Source: Micromonospora inaquosa (GTDB taxonomy: Bacteria > Actinomycetota > Actinomycetes > Mycobacteriales > Micromonosporaceae). Taken from it: DNA of 45,665 bases. Of the stretch, positions 7,234-14,040 are shown piece after piece. Every line of letters starts with the position of its first letter. Position 1 is the first letter of the stretch. The translations under genes were made by a program, and so were the position numbers. The DNA lies in the NCBI RefSeq assembly GCF_003857055.1, contig NZ_QGSZ01000394.1, positions 1 to 45,665 on the forward strand, given 5' to 3'. Below the pieces are notes generated by a model that had not been told where the DNA came from, searched no databases, and saw only the letters and a program-made list of their open reading frames with translations.

Positions 7234-7725
7234 TCAGCGCCAGCCGTAGCCGGCGCGCAACGCCTGCCCGACCCGGTCGAACCGGGGCCGATCCAACACG
7301 GCACCCTCCCGGCGGATGCTGTCCTCGCGCATGGTGAGCACCCGGTCCAGCCGGACCCAACTCGGCCGGTTGTCGCGGTCCCACTCCCCCGGCCCCAGCG
7401 CGAACCAGTGCCGCTGCCCGTCCCGATCGCTCTGGCTGGACAGCATCAACCCGAACAGCGTCCGGCTGTGCCGCCCGACGACCAGCACCGGCCGGTCCTT
7501 GCCCTGACGGGGGTCGTCCTCGTACGGCACCCACGTCCAGACGATTTCACCCGGGTCGGCCTGACCGTCCCGCTCCGGAGCGTAGGTCAGCTCCCGACGC
7601 TGCAGCGCGCTCACCTGACGGCGGCGGGCCACCTGCGCGGGCGCCGGCCCGGTGCGCCGGGGCGACGGGATGACCGCGCCGACCCGGGAGATACGAGCCG
7701 CGACATTCCTCAACAGACCAGCCAC
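7234..7725 (-). CDS. PemK/MazF-like protein
   Basis: 163 aa. The C-terminal ~115 residues follow the PemK/MazF pattern: GEIVWTWVPYEDDP (a loop before strand 2), KDRPVLVVGR, then LMLSSQSDRD and the final VRLDRVLTMREDSIRR. The family includes mRNA interferases, but here no antitoxin gene is adjacent on either side. The N-terminal ~50 residues are basic and look disordered (RISRVGAVIPSPRRTG). GTG 7725 is chosen because TAGGCT ends 7 nt upstream (leaderless arrangement); the ATG at 7749 would lie upstream of that -10 box. Its monocistronic, divergent position beside a Nudix gene suggests a housekeeping or solitary role rather than a typical toxin-antitoxin pair. Family moderately sure; activity unproven. 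Confidence 0.8.
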   Translation of the reverse strand: MAGLLRNVAARISRVGAVIPSPRRTGPAPAQVARRRQVSALQRRELTYAPERDGQADPGEIVWTWVPYEDDPRQGKDRPVLVVGRHSRTLFGLMLSSQSDRDGQRHWFALGPGEWDRDNRPSWVRLDRVLTMREDSIRREGAVLDRPRFDRVGQALRAGYGWR

Positions 7726-7732
7726 GGCGGGC

Positions 7733-7738
7733 AGCCTA
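7733..7738 (-). promoter_or_regulatory. -10 box TAGGCT, leaderless start for the PemK-like gene
   Basis: TAGGCT read on the minus strand, followed by 7 nt and GTG. This spacing places transcription start at the start codon. Confidence 0.65.
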
Positions 7739-7763
7739 CCCGCCGCCATGGCGGGCGGTGCGA

Positions 7764-7769
7764 CAGACT
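7764..7769 (+). promoter_or_regulatory. -10 box CAGACT, leaderless start for Nudix gene
   Basis: CAGACT followed by 6 nt and ATG 7776; no ribosome-binding sequence is present. It faces the TAGGCT of the divergent PemK-like gene 26 bp away. Confidence 0.55.
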
Positions 7770-7775
7770 GGCCCG

Positions 7776-8291
7776 ATGGACGAGCTCCCCCGCGACCTGC
7801 CGATCCTCAAACGACGCGCCGTGCGGGTGGTGGTCACCGACGGCACCGAGCGGGTGTTGCTGTTCCACACCCAGGACCCGGACCACCCCCGGCTGGGCAC
7901 CTGGTGGGAGCTGCCGGGCGGTGGCATGGATCCCGGTGAGACCTATCGCGACACGGCGGTGCGGGAGCTACGGGAGGAGACCGGCATCGTGGTCACCGCC
8001 GACCAGGTGGGCGCGCCGACCTGGCGACGGCGGGCGAGCTTCCTGCACCGCCAGGTGCGGCACCTCCAGGACGAGGTGGTGGTCACCGTACGGCTGGCCG
8101 GCCCCGGCCCGGACGTGGACGAGGCGCACCGGCTCGACTACGAGCGGGAGGACTACTTCGGCTTCCGCTGGTGGCCGTTGCGGGAGGTGGTTGCCAGTCA
8201 GGAGCGGTTCTACCCCGGGCAGCTCCCCCGGCTGATCACCCCGTTTCTGGCCGGCACGGAGATCGACGAGCCGTTCGAGCTGTGGTCGTGA
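7776..8291 (+). CDS. Nudix hydrolase
   Basis: 171 aa cytoplasmic hydrolase of nucleoside-diphosphate-linked compounds. The Nudix box is complete: G-x5-E-x7-REUxEExGU reads from GGGMDPGETYRDTAV through RELREETGIVV (about residues 46-70), giving the Mg-binding glutamates. Substrate unknown; the following aromatic-rich segment EDYFGFRWWPL is typical of the broad-specificity family. Start at ATG 7776 is set by the CAGACT -10 box; an upstream GTG at 7758 would lie before the predicted transcript start. The serpin gene follows after 26 bp with its own -10-like box. Confidence 0.92.
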   Translation: MDELPRDLPILKRRAVRVVVTDGTERVLLFHTQDPDHPRLGTWWELPGGGMDPGETYRDTAVRELREETGIVVTADQVGAPTWRRRASFLHRQVRHLQDEVVVTVRLAGPGPDVDEAHRLDYEREDYFGFRWWPLREVVASQERFYPGQLPRLITPFLAGTEIDEPFELWS

Positions 8292-8305
8292 GCCAGGCCG
8301 GCGGG

Positions 8306-8311
8306 CAGAGT
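8306..8311 (+). promoter_or_regulatory. -10 box CAGAGT, leaderless start for serpin gene
   Basis: CAGAGT, then 6 nt (GGGGGC), then ATG 8318. The GGGGG could also act as a weak ribosome site, so read-through from the Nudix gene remains possible. Confidence 0.45.
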
Positions 8312-8317
8312 GGGGGC

Positions 8318-9550
8318 ATGAGGACCGATCTGCACGGGCCGCTATCCGCGTACGCCGCTCGGCTGCACGCCACGGCCGGCGACCGACACCACGTCGCCTC
8401 CCCGCTCGGCGCCTGGCTGCTGCTCGCGGTCGCTGCCACGACGGCCGATCAGGCCACCGCGGAGGGAGCAGCCGCGGAGCTGGCGCAGGCGCTCGGCACC
8501 GACCTGCCGAGCGCGGCCGAGGTGGCCCGAACGCTGTTGGACGCGCCGCACCCGCTGGTCGGGTCCGCCACCGCGCTCTGGCACCGGCCGGGGCAGGGCG
8601 ACGGCGGGCCGGCGGCGTGGCGGGCCGGGCTGCCCAGCACGACCGAGGTCGGCGTCCTGCCCGATCAGGCCGGGTTGGACGCCTGGGCGCGCGAGCACAC
8701 CCTCGGCCTGATCGAGACGTTTCCCCTGCGGGTCGGGCCGGACGTGGTGCTGGCCCTGGCCAGCGCGTTGGCCACCCGGGTGTCCTGGGCGACCCCGTTC
8801 GACGTCGCCGACGCACGCGCTCTCGGCGCTGGCAGCCCGTGGGCCGGTCGACTGCGGCAAGCACTGCGCAGCCCGAGCCAGGGCCACCGCTGCGCCATCG
8901 TGTCCACCGCGCAAGCCGGTGACGTGATCGTGCACGCCGCACCAGCCCAGACGACCGACGGCGCGGGGCTGGTGGTCCTCTCGGTGGCCGCCGCGCCGCA
9001 GGTGCCGCCGGCCGAGGTGCTGGCCGTCGCGTACGACCTCAGCGCCGGCGCGGCCGACGGCGCGCAACCGGCGGGCAGCCGCTCGCTGTTCGACCTGCCG
9101 CTCGGCGAGGCTCCGCTGTGGACGCTGACCGAAGAGCGGGTACGCACCCGGGCCCGCGACGGCCGCGAAGAGCGACACAGCGCCGTCCTCCCCTGCTGGT
9201 CGGCCCGGAGCGACCACGACCTGACCGCCCCGGCGCTCGGCTTTCCGGCCGTGGCGGCCACGCTGGCGACGGCGATGGCGCTGCCGGTGGAGCGCTTCGA
9301 GGCACGGCAGACGGCGGTGGCCCGGTTCGACAGGTACGGCTTCGAGGCGGCGGCCGTGACCGCCATGTTCGGGCTGACCAGCCTGCCACCGGAGGGCGTG
9401 GCCCGCACCGCCGAGCTGCGCTTCGGCCACCCGTACGCGGTGGTGGCTGTCGCCACCGACGCCCGGGGCGGCGGTGCCACCGGGCCCTGGCACGGGGTGC
9501 CGGTCTTCTCCGCCTGGGTTGCCGAGCCTGAGGAGGTGTCCGAGGCGTGA
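8318..9550 (+). CDS. Serpin-family protein
   Basis: 410 aa, the usual serpin length. The recognisable part is the C-terminal third: a hinge-like YGFEAAAVTAM (about residues 341-351, compare the serpin hinge EGTEAAAAT), a reactive-centre-loop stretch through LTSLPPEGVARTA, and the final strands FGHPYAVVAVAT ... GVPVFSAWVAEP, equivalent to the serpin RPFLFLI and GRVxxP ending. The N-terminal half fits the helical part (SPLGAWLLLAVAA). No signal peptide, so it would act in the cytoplasm, perhaps protecting against an endogenous serine protease. Whether it is inhibitory depends on loop flexibility, which sequence alone does not settle. Alternative: a non-inhibitory serpin fold. Confidence 0.75.
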   Translation: MRTDLHGPLSAYAARLHATAGDRHHVASPLGAWLLLAVAATTADQATAEGAAAELAQALGTDLPSAAEVARTLLDAPHPLVGSATALWHRPGQGDGGPAAWRAGLPSTTEVGVLPDQAGLDAWAREHTLGLIETFPLRVGPDVVLALASALATRVSWATPFDVADARALGAGSPWAGRLRQALRSPSQGHRCAIVSTAQAGDVIVHAAPAQTTDGAGLVVLSVAAAPQVPPAEVLAVAYDLSAGAADGAQPAGSRSLFDLPLGEAPLWTLTEERVRTRARDGREERHSAVLPCWSARSDHDLTAPALGFPAVAATLATAMALPVERFEARQTAVARFDRYGFEAAAVTAMFGLTSLPPEGVARTAELRFGHPYAVVAVATDARGGGATGPWHGVPVFSAWVAEPEEVSEA

Positions 9551-9680
9551 GTCAACCCGCAAAGGACCAGGCGACGCCGGGTCGTGGGCACCGGGTGGCC
9601 CCGGATTTCAATGGACGCGAGTGGATCTCGCCGGGCCAAGCCGAGGCGAGCCCGATCCAGCCGGCAGTGGCTGGCCCAGG

Positions 9681-10196
9681 TCAGCCCCCGCCGTCGCGGG
9701 GCAGTCGCGCCACCATCTCCCGGAATTCCCGTACCGTCATCGCCTTTCGCAACGTCGCGAAGACGGCCCCGGTTCCGGCCCGGGCGGTGGCCGGATCCAC
9801 CCCGGCGCGCTGTTCCACCCGACGAAGGAACTCCGTCGGGCCGGCCTCCATCGGGGTCGCGCCGGCACCGCCGACCTCCAGGCCCACCCCGCTGGTCAAT
9901 CCATCGGCGCCGGCATCCGGGCCGAGGGCCGCGGCCGGGTCCGGGGCCGGGAAGGCCGTCCCGGCCGCATCCGAGGCAGGACCGGAGGCCGCGGCCGCAT
10001 CCGGGGCCGGGCCGCTCAGGTAGCCGTCGACCTCGTTCGGAAGGTGCCCGACGAGATCGCCGGGCGCGTCGCCGGTCACCCGCTCGGCCAACGTCTGGAG
10101 CACGGCGCGGGCGAGCACGCCGGCCTCCTCGGCCGGCAGGCCGGACCGTTGGGACACCGCGTCGATGAAGTACGGGAACCCGTCGCCGTCGGTCAC
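9681..10196 (-). CDS. DUF2267-domain protein with repetitive linker
   Basis: 171 aa. N-terminal half (FPYFIDAVSQRSGLPAEEA ... RAVLQTLAERVTGDAPGDL) and C-terminal half (EFLRRVEQRAGVDPATA ... AVFATLRKAMTVREF) are the two helical repeats of DUF2267. Between them lies a low-complexity linker (about residues 60-110) built of repeated GPxxDAAxx units. DUF2267 proteins are small cytoplasmic proteins of unknown role, often linked to stress in actinobacteria. GTG 10196 is chosen because upstream in-frame starts (TTG 10229) extend into a sequence unlike the family; no strong ribosome site is visible. The downstream 130 bp to the serpin stop contains nothing recognisable. Confidence 0.75.
   Translation of the reverse strand: MTDGDGFPYFIDAVSQRSGLPAEEAGVLARAVLQTLAERVTGDAPGDLVGHLPNEVDGYLSGPAPDAAAASGPASDAAGTAFPAPDPAAALGPDAGADGLTSGVGLEVGGAGATPMEAGPTEFLRRVEQRAGVDPATARAGTGAVFATLRKAMTVREFREMVARLPRDGGG
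9896..10020. repeat. Imperfect tandem repeats inside the DUF2267 gene
   Basis: G/C-only segments of the type GCATCCGGGGCCGG and GAGGCCGCGGCC recur several times, encoding four loose copies of GPxxDAAxx. Slippage within the reading frame is the likely origin; the number of copies may vary between strains. Confidence 0.6.
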
Positions 10197-10236
10197 GCTC
10201 GGCCGGTTACCCCTGGCCGGCCGCGACAAACTGCCG

Positions 10237-10635
10237 CTAGGTCAGCAGCCCCTCGGCCAGCAGGTGGTCGAAGATGATCTGGTCGACCGGCGAGGTGCGG
10301 TGTCGGTCCGCGTACCCCAGCCAGGCCATCTCGGCGATCTCGCTGGCCGGCCGCAGTTGTCCCCGGTAGTCGGCCCGGTAGCAGGTCATCCGCACGGTGA
10401 TGCCGGTCGTGTGGCCGTGTGCCTGAGCGGTGAAGGTGCCCAGGTGCACGGCACCGGGCACGTCGACCTCGACGCTCAACTCCTCGTCGATCTCCCGACG
10501 CAGGGTCTCCACGTCGGTCTCGCCGGGTTCACGCTTTCCGCCCGGCAGGTACCAGACGTCCTTGCCCACCGACCGGGTGCTCAGCACCCGACCGTCCTCG
10601 ATGAGGATCCAGGCCACCTTGTCGATCTCGCCCAC
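10237..10635 (-). CDS. Nudix hydrolase with a variant Nudix box
   Basis: 132 aa. Nudix box GGKREPGETDVETLRREIDEELSV (broken here as GGKREPGET and REIDEELSV, about residues 31-54) keeps the catalytic RE..EE glutamates but has Ser where the consensus C-terminal Gly is found. The N-terminus KVAWILIEDGRVLSTRS and YLPGGKREPGET resemble MutT-like enzymes acting on oxidised or damaged nucleotides; the substrate is not known. GTG 10635 with GGAAGGAA 4 nt upstream. It lies upstream of the DUF2267 gene on the same strand with about 40 bp between them, so they may be co-transcribed. Confidence 0.88.
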   Translation of the reverse strand: MGEIDKVAWILIEDGRVLSTRSVGKDVWYLPGGKREPGETDVETLRREIDEELSVEVDVPGAVHLGTFTAQAHGHTTGITVRMTCYRADYRGQLRPASEIAEMAWLGYADRHRTSPVDQIIFDHLLAEGLLT

Positions 10636-10686
10636 GATGTTCCTTCCGGCTGCCGGGACCGGGGACGCTACCAGCCGGCACCGCGC

Positions 10687-12069
10687 TCAGGCGGCGAGCA
10701 GGTCGAGCAGCAGCGCGGCGGTCCAGCTGAACGCCGGTGACCCCAGCCCGGCGCCGGTGTCCGGATGGAAGTACTCGTGGCAGCCGGCCCCGGCGACCAG
10801 ACCGATCATCGAGCGGCGCAGCCCGGCGGCCAACTCCGGGTGCCCGTGCGTGAGCAGCCCACGCCGGATCAGCCAACCGGTGTTGAGCCAGCTCGGCCCA
10901 CGCCAGTAGCGCAGCGGCTCGAAGTCGGGTGCGGTGCGGTCGTAGGTGGGCAGCGGACGGTCCATCCGCCGGGCCACCCCGAAACGCGCCGAGCCGGCCT
11001 CGACGACCAGCGCGTCGGCCTGTCGGGTTGGCAGGTCGGGCAGGATCAGCGGGGTCAGCCCGAGCACGGTACGGGCGCTCACCAGCCGATCGGTGCGCAG
11101 GTCACGGGGTTGGAACGTGCCGGTGTCCGGGTCGTACAGCCGGCGGAGCAGGGCTTCGGTGATGCGGGCCGCGCGGGCCCGGTGCGGCCCGGGGTCGTCG
11201 CCGACGAGCACGGCGATCTCGGCGAGGGCGTGTTCGGCGGCCCCGAACGCCGCGTTGAACAGCGGGCACTCCACCAGGAAGGGGTGCCCGGCGGCCAGGT
11301 CGCGGTCGGAGTAGCAGCGGTCGCGGTAGGCGGCGACAATCGCCAGGTAACGCGCGTAATCCAGGTCCGTGGGGCGGTGCGCGGCGTCGGCGTGCGTGGT
11401 GTCATGCCGACGGTACGCGGACATGACGGCCGCCTCGGCCGGCACCGCGGCCATCGGCTCGTCCCACGCCGGACTGTTGTCCAACCCGGACTCCCACGGG
11501 TGCACGATGCAGACCAGCCCGTCACCGGCCACGTCCCGCCGGTCGGCCAGGTAGCGCTGCTGGGCGACCAGCGCGGGATAGAGCCGGCGCAGCGCGGCCA
11601 GGCCGGTGGAATCGGGCGCCCGCCGGTACGCCAGCAACGCGGCGAGCGCGTGCACCGGCGGCTGGACCAGGCCGGAGGTGTCCGCCGTCGGCGCTCCCGG
11701 CACGTCGGCCGAGCGCCACATCTCCGGCCCCGGGAAGTACGCGCCGACCCGCAGCGCCGGGTTGAACACGATGTGCGGCACCCGTCCGTCGGCCCACTGC
11801 GCCCGGAACAGGCTCACCAGCTCCCGCCAGGCGCGCTCGGGGCGGACCTGGGCCAGCCCGATCGCGATGAACGCGGAGTCCCAGCTCCACTGGTGCGGGT
11901 AGAGGGTGCGCGACGGCACCGTGTGGTCGTGCTCCCAGTTGGCGTCGAGCGTGTCGACCGCGAGCCGACGCAGCCCGGCCGCGTCGGCCGGGCCACCCGT
12001 GCGGGCGGCGTCGGCGCGCGTCGCTTCGGCGGGCGTGCCGACGCTGGACGGGCCGGCGTCGGCGGTCAC
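10687..12069 (-). CDS. Trehalase-like / GH63-type glycoside hydrolase (MGH1-like)
   Basis: 460 aa without signal peptide, hence cytoplasmic. An (alpha/alpha)6-barrel hydrolase by its motifs: PHQWSWDSAFIAIG (about residues 58-71), VHPWESGLDNSPAWDE (conserved acid Asp), YWRGPSWLNTGWLI and a C-terminal FSWTAALLLDLL. This pattern is that of GH63-type enzymes acting on small glycosides such as glucosylglycerate or mannosylglycerate; the exact substrate is inferred at best. GTG start overlaps the upstream epimerase stop as GTGA, so it is the third gene of the dehydrogenase-epimerase-hydrolase operon. The first ~30 residues are low-complexity (Ala/Thr/Gly) and may be disordered. It likely releases a sugar imported by the divergent ABC system. 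Confidence 0.85.
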   Translation of the reverse strand: MTADAGPSSVGTPAEATRADAARTGGPADAAGLRRLAVDTLDANWEHDHTVPSRTLYPHQWSWDSAFIAIGLAQVRPERAWRELVSLFRAQWADGRVPHIVFNPALRVGAYFPGPEMWRSADVPGAPTADTSGLVQPPVHALAALLAYRRAPDSTGLAALRRLYPALVAQQRYLADRRDVAGDGLVCIVHPWESGLDNSPAWDEPMAAVPAEAAVMSAYRRHDTTHADAAHRPTDLDYARYLAIVAAYRDRCYSDRDLAAGHPFLVECPLFNAAFGAAEHALAEIAVLVGDDPGPHRARAARITEALLRRLYDPDTGTFQPRDLRTDRLVSARTVLGLTPLILPDLPTRQADALVVEAGSARFGVARRMDRPLPTYDRTAPDFEPLRYWRGPSWLNTGWLIRRGLLTHGHPELAAGLRRSMIGLVAGAGCHEYFHPDTGAGLGSPAFSWTAALLLDLLAA

Positions 12070-12887
12070 GCGGCGGCCCGCCGGGGCAGCGCGTGTCGCA
12101 GCACCGTGGCGGCCTGTTGCAGGGCCCGAACGGGGTCACCGCGCAGCCGGCACTCCAGCGCCAGCCAGCCCCGGTAGTCCAGCTCCAGCAGGGTGCGCAC
12201 CAACGACGGCCAGTCCAGGTGCCCGGCCCCGGGCTGGTAGCGGTTGGAGTCGCTGACCTGCACGTGCCCGAGGTACGGCGCGGCGGCGCGCAGCGCGCGG
12301 TGCACGTCATCCTCCTCGATGTTCATGTGGAAGGTGTCGGCGACCACCCGGACCGACGGCAGCGCGAGCGCGGCGCAGAGCGCCACCGCCTCGTCGAGAC
12401 GGTTGACCATGTGGTCCTCGTACCGGTTGAGGGGTTCCAGGAAGAGGGTGACCCCCTCGGCGCGGGCGTGTTCGCCCAGTTCGCCGAGGGCGTCGAGGAG
12501 CACCTGCCGGTCGCCGTCCGGCGGGCGGGGCGGCTCGAACGGCGGCAGTCGCCGGGAGAACATCCCCCAGGAGGCCGGGGTCATCACCCCGACGCCGCCC
12601 AGCTCGGCGATCACCGAGAGCTGGGAGCGCAGGTTGCGGACGGCGTCGGCGGACCGGGCGGCGTCGAAGTCGCCGATGAAGTGGTCCATCTCGACGCAGA
12701 CGGTGGGCATCACCACCCCGGCGGCGCGGGCGCGGCGCAGCTCGGGCAGCCGGCGGGCGAACGCCAGGTCGCCGCGGCCGCGTAGCTCGATGCCCTGGTA
12801 GCCGAGTGCGGCGGCGAGGGCGAACTTCTGGATCAGGTTGGTGCCCGGCAGGAGTTGTTCCTGACAGGCAAGCGCGATGGTGGTCAT
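12066..12887 (-). CDS. Sugar phosphate isomerase/epimerase (xylose-isomerase-like TIM barrel)
   Basis: 273 aa, AP-endonuclease-2/xylose isomerase superfamily. Metal-site regions expected of the family are visible: FLEPLNRYEDH (Glu, about residues 153-163), VADTFHMNIEE (Asp and His), GHVQVSDSNR (His, Asp) and LALECRLRG (terminal Glu). It should isomerise or epimerise a keto-sugar or its derivative. The ATG directly follows the stop codon of the dehydrogenase (TAG then ATG with no gap), and its own stop overlaps the hydrolase start. The context of dehydrogenase, epimerase and glycosidase suggests a redox-driven breakdown of an oligosaccharide or sugar acid, as in 3-keto-glycoside pathways. That last point is inference. 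Confidence 0.88.
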   Translation of the reverse strand: MTTIALACQEQLLPGTNLIQKFALAAALGYQGIELRGRGDLAFARRLPELRRARAAGVVMPTVCVEMDHFIGDFDAARSADAVRNLRSQLSVIAELGGVGVMTPASWGMFSRRLPPFEPPRPPDGDRQVLLDALGELGEHARAEGVTLFLEPLNRYEDHMVNRLDEAVALCAALALPSVRVVADTFHMNIEEDDVHRALRAAAPYLGHVQVSDSNRYQPGAGHLDWPSLVRTLLELDYRGWLALECRLRGDPVRALQQAATVLRHALPRRAAA

Positions 12888-13925
12888 CTAGAACCTCAGC
12901 ACGACTTGGAGGACGTCACCGGCGCCGCGGTCGAGCAGCGCGAGGGCGTCGGCGACCGCGCTGGCGTCGACGATGTGGCTGACCAGCGGCAGCGGGTCGA
13001 CGCTGCGGTCGGCCACCAGGTCCATGAAGGTCTGCGCTACCCGGTCTCCGGTCCACCGGCCGGCCATGCTCGGCGCGGGGGTGGGCCCGGAGACCTGGGC
13101 GGCGACCAACTGGATGCGGTTGTGGTGGAACTCCTCGCCGAGGCCGAGCGCGTCGGCCTGGCCCTGGTAGAAGCCGGCGGCCACGACCCGGCCGGCGTGG
13201 GTGGTGGATCGGATTGCCTCGTGCAGCGCCGGGTACGCACCGGACAGCTCCAGGCAGACGTCGGCCCCCCGGCCGTCGGTGGCCTGGTGCAGCACGGTGG
13301 CGGCGGATGTGGTCGTGGCGCCCACCGTGGAGTACGCGCCGTACCGTGCGGCGTGCTCCAGCCGGGTGGGCACCGGGTCGACGGCCACCACCCGGGCCCC
13401 GGAGAGCACGGCGAGCCGGGTGGCGAGCAGCCCGATGACGCCCTGCCCGAAGACGCCGACCCAGTCGCCGAGATGCAGGTCACCGGCGAGGACGGCGGTC
13501 AGCGCGATGGCGCCGGGGCGGGCGAAGACCGCAGCGAGTGGGTCCAGCCCGGTGGGGAGCGCACGGACCGCGTCGGCGGCGAGCACGGCCTCGGCGCGGT
13601 GCCCCCAGATGCCCCAGACCAGCTGCCCCGGATGCCGGTCGGTGACCTCCGGCGCGACCTCGATGATCTCGCCGACCTCTTCGTAGCCGAAGCCGATCAA
13701 CGGGTAGGGCACCGGGGTCTGTCGGGGGACGAACATCCGGGCGGCGTCGTCCCAGTCCTTGCTGAGCCGGGGGTTGCTGCCCCGGTAGAGGGTCAGCTCG
13801 GTGCCGGCGGAGATGCCCGAGTAGCAGGTGCGGACTCGGACCTGGCCGGGGCCGAGCGGATCCGGTGGGCAGGGCTCAAGGCTGATGCGTCGAGGCCCGG
13901 CGAGAGAGACCACCCAGTTGCCCAT
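12888..13925 (-). CDS. Zinc-type medium-chain dehydrogenase (sugar/polyol dehydrogenase-like)
   Basis: 345 aa MDR-family oxidoreductase. The N-terminal GroES-like domain contains CYSGISAGTELTLYRG, the form seen in bacteriochlorophyllide/sorbitol-dehydrogenase-like members in which the usual catalytic zinc ligands are partly altered. The cofactor domain has VFGQGVIGLLATRLAVLSGA with GxGxxG (about residues 152-157) and an acidic residue after the next strand (VVAVDP), favouring NAD. First gene of a three-gene operon and divergent from the ABC importer, sharing a 115-bp control region. No structural-zinc cysteine lobe is evident. Substrate is probably a sugar or a polyol; exact reaction unknown. 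Confidence 0.85.
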   Translation of the reverse strand: MGNWVVSLAGPRRISLEPCPPDPLGPGQVRVRTCYSGISAGTELTLYRGSNPRLSKDWDDAARMFVPRQTPVPYPLIGFGYEEVGEIIEVAPEVTDRHPGQLVWGIWGHRAEAVLAADAVRALPTGLDPLAAVFARPGAIALTAVLAGDLHLGDWVGVFGQGVIGLLATRLAVLSGARVVAVDPVPTRLEHAARYGAYSTVGATTTSAATVLHQATDGRGADVCLELSGAYPALHEAIRSTTHAGRVVAAGFYQGQADALGLGEEFHHNRIQLVAAQVSGPTPAPSMAGRWTGDRVAQTFMDLVADRSVDPLPLVSHIVDASAVADALALLDRGAGDVLQVVLRF

Positions 13926-13953
13926 GTGTCACATCCCGGTAGCACTGGGTTCC

Positions 13954-13993
13954 AGGATAGCAAAAAATGGCCATATGTCTTGCTATTGATCAA
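13954..13993. promoter_or_regulatory. Divergent promoter with inverted repeat ATAGCAA/TTGCTAT
   Basis: ATAGCAA (13957-13963) and TTGCTAT (13980-13986) form a 7-bp inverted repeat with a 16-bp spacer containing ATGGCCAT and CATATG; the perfect palindrome TTGATCAA (13986-13993) abuts it. On the minus strand TATCCT (13954-13959) is a -10 box with CAAGAC 17 bp upstream, so the repeat covers the dehydrogenase promoter. A sugar-responsive repressor binding here could control both operons. Confidence 0.6.
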
Positions 13994-14040
13994 TCGAAGG
14001 TGTTGGATCCGTCATGTACCCTTCGAGAGGAGTGCCACCG

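Noticed and set aside
7234..7776. Toxin-antitoxin pair around the PemK-like gene
   Set aside because: Neither the Nudix gene nor any small frame in the flanks resembles an antitoxin; the neighbours have their own leaderless promoters.
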